Shown here: positions 12,750-25,024 of the stretch, in pieces
Numbering within the stretch: the stretch's first letter is position 1
How the letters are laid out: the number at the start of each line of letters is the position of its first letter
From: Hymenopus coronatus
Taxonomy: Eukaryota > Arthropoda > Insecta > Mantodea > Hymenopodidae
Direction: 5' to 3'
Assembly (NCBI GenBank): GCA_030762935.1
Contig: CM060899.1
Coordinates: 12,135,001 to 12,199,000 of the forward strand
Length of the DNA stretch: 64,000 bases
The notes under the pieces: generated by a model
Told to the model about the DNA's origin: nothing
The model's input: only the letters and a program-made list of their open reading frames with translations
Databases searched by the model: none
Position numbers and translations under genes: made by a program

Positions 12750-13234
12750 GACATAGTTTTAGGAGATTCAATGGTAAGGCACGCAAGTAATCATCTTGAT
12801 GAAGATACAAAGTTTACTGCTATCCTGGGGTTCAACTTCAACATATTAGAAATCAGCAGGTGAAAAATACCGACGATTCTGACGTCATGATTATTCATGC
12901 AGGAACCAACAACATTAATAAGGCAAGCACCCCAGAAGACATCATGCATGAACTCGTTGAGGTTGTGTCAGTTGGGAAAGAGTTGTTTCCATGTGTCAAA
13001 TTCTGCATCACCAGGATTATACGTCATCGGGACGAGGATCTCCGTTACATCAATGGAATCAACTCTACATTTGTCTGGGTCTGTAAACTTTATGATTGTA
13101 CATTTGTTGAGAGTTATGCATGGTTAGGCGATATGGATTTAGGTAGGGATGGGCTTCACTTGAACAGGAAAGGTGTAGCAAAGTTTGCTAATATCTTAAA
13201 CAGGGTAATAGACCTTCTCATTCAAAAAAACTAG
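12750..13234 (+). pseudogene. LINE ORF1 SGNH/GDSL esterase-like domain
   Basis: Block I reads DIVLGDSMVRH with the catalytic serine (about 12750-12780). After a frameshift come block III, HAGTNNINK, supplying the oxyanion asparagine, and block V, DGLHLNRKG, with the Asp-x-x-His pair near the C-terminus. These three blocks define SGNH hydrolases. In LINEs the domain belongs to the ORF1 protein; its substrate is not established. The frame change between 12840 and 12860 separates the serine from the rest, so no intact enzyme is encoded. Confidence 0.7.
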
Positions 13235-14819
13235 TCAAATGTGATAGCTGTAGGATAAATTGTGAAAGCCCAGCTTCTAATACAAATTCAAATATAGATA
13301 GTCAATATGTAAGAAAACAGATATACCCAAATAAATCAGAACCAATCAGTCAGGGTAGACATAATTGGAAAGAGAGAAGTCCTGACAATACATCTTTACA
13401 TGTACTACATCAAAATATTCAAAGCATAAAAAATAAATTATTCAATCTAGAAGTGCTACTAAACAGTGACTGAAAGCATATTGATATAATTTGTATAACA
13501 GAACACTAGTTAATGATTGTGAGCTTAATGAACTTAGAATACCAAACTTTAACATTGTATATGGTTATTGTAAAAAAAAATGGTGATTCTCTGATTATGG
13601 CTAGAAATACATTGTCGGTAAAAGTGATAACGAAGCTTGAAAGGCTGAATGTCGATGAGCATTTTGAGGCTAGTGTCATAGAAATCCTTAACAAATTAGT
13701 TATCATCTGTATATATCGTAATCCAACAAGTGACATAATTACTTTTTTAGAGAAACTGGACTCTGTCCTATTTTAACTGTATAAGTCTAGTAAAAATGTT
13801 ATGATTTTAGGTGATATGAACATTGATATTCTAACCAACAGTAATGATAAGTCAAAATTTATAACACTCTTAAATACGTATGGATTGAAGCCAACAGTTG
13901 AGGTACCCACAAGAGTTACCGAAACTTCCAGTAGTGCAATTGATCAAATAATAATAAATAATGTAAAAGATTATGAGGTTAATGTAATTAATACTTGTTT
14001 ATCAGACCACTTTTCACAGACCATATCATTGAAATGGAACCAGAGTCAAAAGTTTATCAATTCAAGCACTTTATTTAAAAAAGCGTGTCAAATGCATAGG
14101 GAGATTCATGGCTATTTTCATTATGTATTGAACAAAGAGACATGGGAAGGAGTTTATTCAGGGGAATCAGTAGATGAAATATGTAATAAATTCATAAATA
14201 TGTTTAATTACTATTATGAACTGGCATTTCCCATAGTTAAGTGAAAAATAAAGATTGGGCCCTCAAAATGGATAACTAAAGGGATATTAACTTCTAAAGA
14301 CAAACTGAGATTGGTGAGTGAACTTGTCAAGAAAGGTAACGTATCACTAAGTTTCAAAATATATTACAGGAGATATAAAAACATATAAGAGCTGCTTTAA
14401 AATGTGCTAAATTAATGAGTAACAATAAAAAGATTAGCATCTCAAAGAATAAACATACGGTAATGTGGAATGTAATAAAACAAGAAACCAACCACAAAAA
14501 ACTATTCAATTAAAGATTAGTGACCATATAATTGGTATCCCAAGGAAATAGCTAATGTTTTAATAATTATTTTGTGGAAATTACAAAGAAAATGCAGAAT
14601 AAAAACTGTGCAAAAGAAACTGAGAGCATTCATGAAAATTCAATTCTTTTGGAACCAGCCACTGAAAATAAAGTATTGGCTATCATTAGTGAATAAAAAA
14701 AAAAAAAAAATAAAAAAAAAATAAAAAAAAAACAGCGACATGGGATGGGAGCTCAAATTAAATCATTAAAAAATGTAGTGTTTATGTGACAAAACCTCTT
14801 TGTTTTTTTATTAATAATT

Positions 14820-15664
14820 CGCTAGATAATGGTCAATACCCAAAAGCTTTGAAGAAAGCTATAGTAAAACTTATTTTTAAAAAAGGAGATGAATCTGAAA
14901 CCAATAATTATAGACCAATAACATTATTATCAGTTTTTTCAAAAATCATTTAAAAAGTCGTGTATAGAAGGTTGGTTAAATTTTTTACTAAATTCAATAT
15001 AATAAATTCTTGTCAGTTTGGTTTCCAGAAATTTAAAACAACTAGTTCTGCAATTATAAATTTTGTTGATAGTACTTATGATACAATGGATAAAGGTGAG
15101 CCACGGGTGGGTTTATTTCTCGACTTGACTAAGGCATTTGATATGGTAGATCACAAAATTTTGCTAAATAAACTCAATAGCTGTGGAATAAGAGGTATTG
15201 CTTATGATTGGTTTTATACATATCTAGAAAAAAGAGTGCAAATTGATTATCTTGATTCAACAAATTCAACACTCAAAAAAGTATTCTTAAATAAAAGAAA
15301 GGTTTCAACTGGAGTACCCCAAAGATCAGTTCTGGGTCCCCTTTTATTCTTGATCTACATTAACGATCTGCCTCGTTATATAAAAAGTAAATCGGACGTG
15401 AACATTACTTTATTTGCTGATGATACAAGTATATTCATAAGTGGAAAGGACAGTGTGAAGCTTGATTCAAATATATCAAGCACCATAAACAAAGTTTCAA
15501 ACTGGTTCAAAGTAAAGAAACTAATAATCAATGAGGATAAAACTATAGCTGTCCAATTTCATAATAGAATCTTAAAGAATCAATGCCTGCCAAGCATTAA
15601 TCTTGGATCAGAAATAATTCAATTAAACACTAAAGCAACATTTTTGGGTCTGTGGGTTGACTAA
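14820..15664 (+). pseudogene. LINE reverse transcriptase
   Basis: The first part (LIFKKGDESETNNYRPITL) lies in another segment interrupted by a stop near 14952. The main frame, 14960-15664, holds the fingers-palm region: CQFGFQKFKTTSSAI, GLFLDLTKAFDMVDH with the first catalytic Asp, then STGVPQRSVLGPLLF and FADDTSIF with the catalytic Asp pair. The protein would copy the element's RNA at the nicked target. The catalytic residues are kept, but the ORF is closed by stops at both ends. Confidence 0.8.
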
Positions 15665-16599
15665 TATTTGAGGTAGAACAAACATGTGGAGACATTGATA
15701 AATGAGTTAAGTAGAATGTGCTTTATCTTCTATCAATTAAAGTCTCATGTTTCTAGTGAGGTATTAAAAACTTGATATTATGCGTACTTTCATTCACTAT
15801 TGTTATATGTAATAAAGCAATGGGGAAATTCTAGTTACAGTAACATAATATTTAAATTGCAAAAGAGAGTATTGAGGATTATGTTGGGGAGAAAGCTGCC
15901 GAGAGCATTTTACGCAATTAAATATACTCACCTTTCCAAGTCTGTTCATAAAAGAAATGTTAATTCATGTTAAAAGTGGTTTGAATAAAATAACAGCAAA
16001 TTCAGATATACATGCACACAATACTAGGAACAAAAACAAACTGCATTTAAAGACCCATAGAACTAAACTGTTTCAGAAATCATTCAAATAGAGTGCCATG
16101 AAATGATTCAACCAACTTCCTGATCCCTTAAAGGGTATTAATTCTGTTACCAAGTTTAAAAAGGAAATTCACAAATTCCTAAATCTCAACCAATTCTATT
16201 CGGTGGAAGAATATATGAATTACAGTGATAAGACCTAAGAGTCTGCATTTTGTAAGTAAAAATGTAATATTGGAAAATTGTGCATATTGTATTTATTATT
16301 GTAATACTGTTGTATAAGCATATATATTTGTAAATATTTATATGCTTAATTGTGATGTTTCCTTCAGCAGTTGTACATAAAAGATTCTTGTAATATTGTT
16401 TAAAAATGCATTTTAATAATTGAGAATTATTGTGTGGTATAATTTTTATAAAATGCGTTTTTTTAAAACAAAAAGGTTAATCACTGTATGAAATATTCAT
16501 TGGTTTTGTAAATATGTTTCTACTTAACTGTAAACACTGACTTATTCTATGTCATGTATATGATTTACAGGACTAATAAATTGAATTGAATTGAATTAA

Positions 16600-17740
16600 A
16601 TGTGCAGCTTAATCACTTTTTGCAGTCTCAAGGCTTGTAATACTTTCAACATTTTGGTCAAACAATTATTGAGGTGTCAGTGCCATAAGTGTGTATGTAC
16701 TTTTTACTTTCTCTACATGTACTATGTACACAGTGTATAGAGGAGGTATTGTATTGCACCTAAAAATTTGATACCGATATTTCACCGGAAATACAAGTTT
16801 TGGGACCCCCTGAATAAAAAAAAAACACTTTTAGTAAAAGGTTTGTGTGTCTCCATAGCTCAAAGACGAAAAGCCCTTTAAATATAAAACTTAATATCTA
16901 GGTTCAGTATCTTCCAAGGATGCAACACAAGGATTTTCAAGAAAATCCCCCACCCCTAACTACCCTTCATATGTAAAAAAATTTTGATTTTCCAAAAAAT
17001 GGCTGTAAGAATTTTGATTAAAATCTCTTATATTTAAGATATTTACATGACCAATAAAATGTAGATCTTGAATTTTCTGGGAATAGTCTCTGTATTATGG
17101 ATTAATTTTTTTTAATTAACTAGTAAACCATAAGAGATAGGCATAAACCTACTGAACAAAAAATTTACATCTCCTTAAAACATACACTTTATGTCACATA
17201 CTTTTTTTTCATGGAGTTAGTTAAACATTGAGATATTCCTTGTTATTGGTTTCAGTTTTAAAATACTTCAACTTTTCTCACACAGGAACTAGTCAACTAT
17301 TGGCTGTACAAACAAAGGAACTTTAATCACATAACAAACACTTTTTAAAAGATTTGACTATTATTTTAGCCTATGATATTCCTTTGTTTTCCTTCTACTC
17401 ACAAGGAAGTATTAAGACTATTTCTGCTAATTTGTTTTAAAGATGAGAGAAAGTCATGTGAATGGAACAATTAGATTTTTATAATCTACTTATTAATTTA
17501 GATAAATTATGTGAACTTTTCTTATGATATTGTTGATTATGTTATTTAATTTGAAACTTGTGGCATCCTTGGAAAATGTCTGCATATGTATAATTTACAG
17601 ATCTAGAAACCTTTGCCAACTTCTTGCCTTTGCTTACGACTATATTGTGAATGGTTTTCCCTCACACCTGTGCTTATGTTATGTTGTGAATGTAGCTTTA
17701 GTTAAGATAGCTAGTAAAATACATAACCTTAACTCTAGAT
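16600..17740. other. no gene recognised
   Basis: AT-rich DNA after the LINE 3' end. I see no motif, inverted termini or SINE head here. Confidence 0.5.
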
Positions 17741-17906
17741 GCTCTCAGGCTTCTAGCCAAGTCACTGCATGGATTGATACTAATGTTTCAAAGATGTACA
17801 TCATCTGCATCTTCAGGGTAAACTGATATCTTGAAAGTCCAGATTCACGTATTTATAATGCCTGAGTGAAGCTAACATCTGATTGGTTCGTATGATTTTC
17901 TTTTTA
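17741..17906 (+). repeat. solo Penelope-type terminal repeat
   Basis: The segment parallels the left inverted repeat of the element at 31212-32348: CAGGCTTCTAGCCAAG, a GTTTCAAAG core, ATCTTCAGGGTAAACTGAT, and GCTAACATCTGATTGGTTCG. On the minus strand it holds CTGAAGA, then complementary AGATG and CATCT, then GAAAC, a hammerhead-like core. No GIY-YIG or reverse transcriptase sequence is recognisable next to it. Confidence 0.6.
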
Positions 17907-19849
17907 CCCTGAAAGGGAAAAATGCATTACTGCATTCGACTGCCAGCTGCAGTGCAATGCAATCTGATTTGGCTGCAGCATACCCACTAAAAGACCTCTT
18001 CATGTAATAAGACGTAGTTTGCAGTAGTAAAGCATGCTGTGAAGCGTGCCACACAGCACCTGAATTAGAATGGAAGACATAGGATGCTGCTGAACATTGT
18101 GTGGGAGCGAGTGAAAAATTGTTTCTAGGCTGCAATCAGGTTTTATGGGGGAATAAGAGGTGATAACAAAAAGAATTAAAAGGTGGAAATATGGAAAGAA
18201 ATGGATGAAAAATGCTTACTGTAGCGGGCTGACAAATAAGCTGTTGTTTGACGAGTAGGGACAACTGCATTGGTGGAAGCCATGAAGTAATTCTTTTGAC
18301 TGGAGAGGAAAATACACCTTAAGCACTAACCTAGGCTGGCTAGTTTTGGGGTGTCCGTAAGTAGGCATAGTGACTAAAAAGCCCCTCCAACGGTAGTAAG
18401 TGGAAAGGATACTGCAGAATTGCAAGATGCACCTGCAGTCTAGGAGAAGATGAACTAGCCCACCAGGTGCGGCCACCAGTGGGTGAAAGGTAGTGATAGC
18501 AGACCGCTGACTATAAGGTGAGGAGACTTAGAAGCAATTTAGGTGACAGTGGTAGGAATTTTAAGGTGAACTTTGGGTTGGCAGTGCTGCCAATGTCTCC
18601 CTGCAGTGATATTGTCATACCTTCAAATCAGTGGTGCATCTCATATGCATCTCGAGGAAGGTTGCCTCCATACTTTGGCATGCCACTACACAGGAGGGTC
18701 CCATAGATCATGTTCATGTACCTCAGCCTTCCCAGGAAGTGGAATGGTGTCTGTCATGTCATTGGCTCTAGGAGTGATAGAGCCTTGTAGATTAAGTAGC
18801 TTGCTGCAGGAGAATCTGCTTCAGCTGCTGAGGCGATACTGTCTTCTCGCACTGACAAATCAGCTGCTGTAGACTGATAAGTGGTGATAGCTGTGGTGGT
18901 GGAAGCTTGTAGGTCCTAAGTTTCTGGTTCAAGATGCTAATGAATGCCTCTTCAAGACAGCTAAATGAGCATCAACCTTCAGGATTTTCGTGTGGAGATC
19001 CTAAATGGGTCCGCAGCGCTGAATCTGTTGAGGGTGCAGGTGGTGTGATGTTGGCAGTGTGGTCCGGGCTGGTTGCAGCGGTGACTGTTTGCTTCTCAGG
19101 TAGAGAGGACTCTGGGCTTGCCCAGTGAAATGTCCTGTGCTATGACTGGTGGCGGCATCAAAGATCATGCCCAGTGCACTTGGAGGTGGTGGAGTCGGTG
19201 CCACAGTAGTGGCACTGCAGCAGCAAGGAAGAGACATCTGCTGGCTCTGCAGCATCAGCAGTTCTGGTGACATTCCTGTTGGCTTGCCTCAACAACCAGG
19301 AGTCACCCTAACAAGGACAACCCTGTGAAGCATTTTTTTTTTATGAGGAGGAGGAAAATGCATTCCTACATTCAACACATAGGAGAATATGTGAAGCTCC
19401 CTGCTCCAGTGCGGTATATCCACAAACCTGTGGAAAAAGAACTCGGCCTAATGCTTCAAACTTAAACAGAATGCACCTGACAACAAAGCTTCTGCCAGAG
19501 GCAGCATGAAGGAATAGGAGAGAGAATTTGGCTCAAGCTGACACTGGGAGCAAGGTGCAACCAAGACAATTCATCAATCTCTATAAAATCCCACAGAAAT
19601 CTGAGACCCCGAAAAGAACCAGGGATTCATTGGGCACACCATCATCTGCCAAGCCACACATTTAGAGACCCAGGAGTCTCCTACAAAGAGGATGCACAAA
19701 AGATGGTCATTAATCTTGAGTGATATCCTGAACTCAGACTCAAGAGACAAAGTCAGAAAGATCATAAGTAAGATAATTAAGGAGGTAGATGGCATTCTTG
19801 AGGGAGAGGCTCAGGTCTCTTGAGGGCTTATTCAATGCCAAATGGAGCA
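17907..19849. other. unrecognised, more GC-rich block
   Basis: Base composition rises clearly above the flanks, and several open stretches occur on both strands, none with a domain I recognise firmly. On the minus strand near 19190-19225 a CHYCGTDSTTSKCTGH peptide resembles a zinc knuckle. The block sits between a Penelope terminal repeat and a piggyBac-like element and could be the body of an unfamiliar retroelement or a retrocopy. Confidence 0.35.
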
Positions 19850-20869
19850 TTAACACCTTCTGTTCTGGGCCTTATTTTGACAGTTCTGCCCTTTTAAGTG
19901 TTTTTTTACAAAAATGGTACCTGAGATAATTTATTGCTTTTTTTTTTTTTTTTTGTGAAGTTTAAACTAAATAATGAAATTAAACCAATATTTTTAAATG
20001 ACTCACAAAACTTTTAAAAAATAAAATAAAATTAATTAGTTAAATAAAATTATAAAATTAAAAAAGTCATATAAGCAAACTTATAATAAAGAAAAAAAAT
20101 TAACATGAATTTCATGGCTCGCTATGTTTTCTCCATTAGTTTGGTGCTCTTCTTCAGTAAATAGAAATATTGAAAAAAAATATACTACATATTTTCTTGA
20201 AGGGTAAATAATCACATACAAAAATGCACAAAAACATTACATCTACAATTTACTAGTTCCCTATAGGATTGGCCTTTCAACCTTGCCAAGCTGCCCACTA
20301 TATACCAAAGAAGAAATTATTAATATAAAGTCTAAAATCATGCCAAGCTTTGAAGATGCAGCCTAACAATGTCGCCAAATACTGGGAAGCTAGAAGGAGA
20401 ATGACTTCATTGTCAACACCTGTACATTAATCACATACACCGAATTTACTAGTTATAACCTCACATTATCAATAAATTACAATGTATAAAACTCAATAAA
20501 ACACAATTTAATTACCTTCAGTATCATTTACACACTCAAAACATTCACTAAAGTCTGGTTCAGATCGTCGATCATTGAAATAAATGTTAAGCATTTCTTC
20601 TTCGATAAGATGCTTGAGCTAACCATCTTTGAACCGTGTATGCAGTAGGATCTGTAGACATGCAGGCTTAAAACAAAACATACTTTCATTTTTATTCTTG
20701 GTGTTACCTGCCATCTAGTGGATTCTTTCGTTAACTAAAACATCCAACTACATAGCACAATAAATGAAATGCGAACATAGGCCGTTATATTTCATTGCGA
20801 ACATAGCCTATTGTGCGATGTGAGTATTATATATGGAACTGCAAGCATGGCCCATAGACCAAGTGTTAA
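19850..20869 (-). mobile_element. piggyBac-like element, 1.02 kb
   Basis: Both ends begin with TTAA followed by related inverted repeats: TTAACACCTTCTGTTCTGGGCC on the left (two shorter words, TTAACACC and TTCTGTTCTGGGCC) and, on the other strand, TTAACACTTGG with TCTATGGGCC on the right. On the minus strand near 20510-20620 an acidic peptide reads EEEMLNIYFNDRRSEPDFSE and runs into a GTAATT donor, resembling an N-terminal piggyBac transposase exon. The catalytic core is missing, so the element is non-autonomous. Confidence 0.55.
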
Positions 20870-22411
20870 TCTTCTATTATGAGAATACACTCTCCTGCAC
20901 ATGGATGGCTAAATGAAACCTCATTAAGGTAAAACTCAAAGAGGGAAAAACATTTGAAGTACTGGAAGACAATGATCTTTCCAAACCTGTTAAGGCAGCT
21001 TTACAACTGCAACCAAACATTCAAAGGAGCTCTTGTGAAATAAACAGATTAAACAAACATTTCAACATAAAGCACTGGAAGGTGATAGATCATAGGGCAG
21101 TAATAGCTAACATTTTGCTAAAGCAAGTTTTTTCTTTCAATTCTGCACACTACCATATGCAATATGTCAAATTAATTGTTTTTCCAAGGTTTTAAAGTAA
21201 AAAGCAAAGGACAATGGAAAGGGAGAGGTCTCTAGTTGAAGGAATAGTTAATACAATCACATTTTTCATGCTGTCAGAAGTTATTTTTGATAATTTGGTA
21301 TTATTGCAGTAAACATCATGGCAAAGTCATTTCTTAATTTTGTTTGAATTTCTTGATCTAAAACTGAAAGAGGGCAAAATATCAGATTTTGACCAAACCT
21401 TATTGTCTGAATCTCATACCTATAGCCATTAATTTCATTACATGAACTTATAAATAAGTGCACACCAAACAAAAAGGGTGACAAGTGTCAGTGATTATAA
21501 TGACTTTCACTGTGGACTGCACAGGTTGCACTCCGAGTCTGAGGAACACATACCTATTCTGACGGTTCTGATATCCTAAGCACATAATTTGATACTAATT
21601 ATTTCTTGTAATAGCTACTAAATGGACGAATTAGCAAGAGGTTTCTTATAAACCAGAGTAGGTGGCCAAATTTGTCTGCATATTACTTTTATCCAAGCTT
21701 CTCTGAGGTTTTTCCGAGTTGAAATCTAAAATCTAACAAACAAACAGAATTGCTCTGTTGATAATCTATAACATATTTCACTAAGTATACCACTGAAAAA
21801 TCACTTAAATAACTACAATAGCCTGTGTATTGAAATATTTAACTAAGTGTACACCCAAAAAATCACTTAAATAGGTATACTAATTTATATATTTCCCTTT
21901 TGGAACACTGCATTACTGTGTCTCCTAAGCACTATGGGACTATATAATGCAGTCAGAAAATAAATGTGAGTTACGAGATAATTGCAAACAAGTTATAACC
22001 AACTTATAACTGAAGAGCTGCTAAACTAGGTTTGTGGTGCATTTTGAGTAATAAATAAAGTTTGTTACATTTTAGCCATTGTTTTAAATTTTCACAGTAT
22101 AGTTTTCAATTGAATAATTTGGATGTTAAAGTTGGCATAACTTTGTCTCTAACAAAACAAAACAAATTTAACAAAAAAATTGCAGCAAAAGTATACTTTA
22201 TAGGATTATTGAGGTTTGGGCATCTCGAATTAGAACTAACCTTTCATAGGATTTGACATTGTTTTATTTAATACACTTCTGATTAATAAGTATGAACAAA
22301 ACATATTGCTTAATTATTACATAATTGTCATCTGCTTCTTACAGCTTGGAATGAAATACAATGGCTTTTGCCTTTACATGCATTCTGTATAAATAGGAAA
22401 AGCAATAGTCG
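20870..22411. other. no gene recognised; short tandem duplication at 21779-21880
   Basis: AT-rich DNA. A unit of roughly 60 bases containing AAAATCACTTAAATA occurs twice in tandem with differences. No coding motif is seen. Confidence 0.45.
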
Positions 22412-22697
22412 CCCTCCATGGTGTAGTAGTTACCATGCTAACTTCATATACCCAAGGTCATGGGTTCAAACCCGGTGAAGGACGTTGGATTTTTTCGGGT
22501 GTAAAAATCCTTAGCATGGCTTCCTTCGGAAGGGAAGTAAAGTTATTGGTCCCGTGTCGTAGATTTACAGCATGTAAAAGAACCTCAAGCCTGATAGAGA
22601 GGCCTCTGAGCAAAATTAAGCAGTCTTTCACACCCAATTTAGAATGGGACGCTGAGAACCACAGTAATGAAAGAGCGTTCATAAATAGCACGCCATT
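22412..22697 (+). repeat. tRNA-derived SINE, family B copy 2 (best preserved)
   Basis: The head carries GTGTAGTAGTTACCATGC as the A-box region and GGGTTCAAACCCGG as the B box, followed by GGATTTTTTCGGGTGTA and a body ending CATAAATAGCACGCCATTT. The tRNA-like part has clear internal pol III promoter elements. Other copies in both orientations share the whole length, so this is the reference for the family in this window. Confidence 0.85.
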
Positions 22698-22814
22698 TAG
22701 GAAAAGCAATAAACCCTTTTTGTTTCTACTCCCAGAAATTCTCAACAAAATTCTTTTAATCTTTTATAAATATAAACTACAAGTTGTTTTATAGTTCAAG
22801 TACATCAGAAAATA

Positions 22815-23487
22815 CAAGGCATGTTTTTCAAATAAGTACCATTTTAATATGTAAAACAAAACAAACAAGTACATTTTCTGTAACAACTTTATTTCTACAT
22901 GAAATACCACATGTTTATTTATTTTTTCACATATATACCACCATTCTTAAGGCACTTATCATATCACAAACATGCTTTTGTATTCTGTCGTGATAGAAGG
23001 TTGCTACCTGACTTGACAGCCACTGTAGCACAACTGTTTTGAGGCTATCGTTGTCATTGTGGTGCTGACCTCTAACACTTCTTGAAACTTGCGGAAAGGC
23101 CCCTGATAACACAAAGAAATCGTGAAGCGTCTGTTCTCTTCCACTTTTTCATTTGGCCATCTATGAAAGCTCTCACCCATTTGTATATCATTCCAGCACT
23201 CAAAATGTTTTGTCTATACACTTCACAAAGCTGATGGTGAATGTCTGTTTTCACGCTGTTAGCGCTAAGAACACTAAGGAAACTAACACAGCATACTTCA
23301 CAGTTGTTCTCAATTGGTGGAGGTATTTTAAACACGCAAAAGCAAATGTAAACATGATCGGTTGGTGCCAGAATGGTATTTGTGGCTTCCCAACAAGCAT
23401 AGGTACACAGTGCACATGCACAGGACAGTGACCACTGCACTGCAAAGGTGGAATTTCAAAACAGTGCTTACTTAATAACAGACCTCG
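22815..23487 (-). mobile_element. internally deleted mariner element
   Basis: The termini are inverted: minus-strand end CGAGGTCTGTTATTAAG and the other end CAAGGCATGTTTTTCAA, flanked by TA at 22813-22814 and 23488-23489. The minus-strand frames contain the transposase N-terminus (SVKTDIHHQLCEVYRQN, then MIYKWVRAF) and C-terminus (LKTVVLQWLSSQ, then FYHDRIQKHV). The central catalytic domain with its three acidic residues is missing, a common internal deletion in mariners. It could be moved only by another copy's enzyme. Confidence 0.75.
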
Positions 23488-23601
23488 TACTATAAAAATT
23501 TGTGAATGATTTTTGAGATGACCCTGCATATAAACATCCACATCAAATTTTCCCTCTTTATAATATTAGTGCACATAGAGAAGTATCAATAACAGAAAAT
23601 G

Positions 23602-24824
23602 CGGGGTGGCCCAAAAGTAGGTATAAAGTAACATATACATAACACATTATGCCCTTTCTTTTGTTTCTAGTGTACACCATGCCTGGAAATCTGAGAAAGA
23701 AGCACCAACGGTGGATCCTTAAGACCTACTGGAAATATGAAAATGCAGAGACCATACATAGGATGTGGGAAAATGAATTTAATGTGCCTGTGCCATCACG
23801 TCTAACAATTTACTGCATCAGAGGCAAGTTTGAAATGAGTTCCGTAGTCAATGCTCCAAAGTTGGATGACCACACACGTTGACACAAGAAATGAGATGAA
23901 GGTTGCCCTCGCATTTGTAAACAGCCCAAAGAAGTCCACGCGACAAGCATCTCGGGAGCTGGGTATCCCGAGAACATCATTGCAATGTCTTATGCACCAG
24001 CTGCACCTTAGACCGTACCGCCCCAGACTGCTGCATGATCCTCTTGAGGATGACCCAGACTGCAGACCACAGTTCTGTGAGATAATGCGTAATCAACTGA
24101 CTGAACAACCACTGCTTTTTAAAATTGTGTGGACAGATGAAGCCTGTTTTAAATTGTCTTGACATAGCTCTGTGTACTGGGCCAAAGAAAACCCAAATGT
24201 CATTCTGATTATGCAATTAAATCAGCCATGCCTCACAATGTAAGGTGGCATAGCCTGCGTGGGTCCTGTTTTTTTTATGAACACGTTAATGACCCCTGGT
24301 ATCTGGACAGTTGATCCAAGTTGTAGTGCCACAACTGCCAGCACGGCCTGATTACACAGAATTGTTCTCTCAACAGGATGGGGCCCCTTCCCCATTATAC
24401 TTTGGCGGTCCATCAGTCCTGGTTCAGGAATTCCGGCATCAATGGTTAGGGAGTATTCAGCATCCACCACGTTCCCCAGACTTAACTCCAATGGCTTTCT
24501 TTTTCTAGGGAGTACTAAAGGATAAAGTTTATGCCAGAAAACCTGTCACAGTACAACAGTTGAAGAATTTCATCGAAGAAGCATTTCAGGAAATTTGTTC
24601 TAACAGGAATTTGTGTTGCACTGTGCGTGAGAGGGGTCGGGAATAGGTTGCAGAAATGCATCAATGTCAAAGGTCAACATTTTGAGCAGCTTCGGGATTA
24701 AATACGTGTGAGAGTGTCGAGGACAGGTTGCAGGAATGCATCAATGCCGAAGGTGAACATGTTGAGTTAAATATGTAATTAAACCTGTAAAACCTAACTG
24801 TATACTTACTTTTGTGCCACTCTG
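23602..24824 (+). mobile_element. Tc1/mariner-superfamily transposon, inactive
   Basis: Ends are inverted repeats, CGGGGTGGCCCAAAAGTA and, on the other strand, CAGAGTGGCACAAAAGTA. The transposase starts near 23680 (MPGNLRKKHQRW) and shows a helix-turn-helix region (RQASRELGIPRTSLQ), then WTDEACFKLS with the first Asp, QQDGAPS with the second, and RSPDLTPMAFFF with the third acidic position region. Stops and frame changes, for example at 23881, break it into at least four pieces. The TA flank is clear on the right only. Confidence 0.75.
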
Positions 24825-25024
24825 TATAACATAAGAATCAGAAGGCTTCTTATTGAAATATTATCCAAGAGTTAAGACTTACCTTGATGACTTTAGTGGA
24901 ATGAAGTCCTCTACCTGTAACAGAAGGCTACAAATAAACACAATCATCTGTACAGCATGAGCTAAAGAGTCCTACACCACATAATGATGATCCTTAAACT
25001 AATATTTTTAAATTGGCACATATA

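Larger units (their letters stand above)
12270..16599 (+). mobile_element. near full-length LINE (L2/CR1-like) with esterase ORF1
   Basis: In order, the element shows: a possible ORF1 start near 12278; an SGNH esterase domain (about 12750-13234); an apurinic-type endonuclease (about 13390-14110, motifs HQNIQSIKNK, ILGDMNID and SDHFSQT); a reverse transcriptase (about 14820-15664, motifs NYRPITLLS, GVPQRSVLGPLLF and FADDT); a C-terminal region; and a 3' end of TTGAA repeats (about 16574-16596). Frameshifts, stop codons and an A-rich insertion at 14694-14733 show it is dead. ORF1 esterases are known from L2/CR1-group LINEs, which is why I place it there. Confidence 0.75.
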
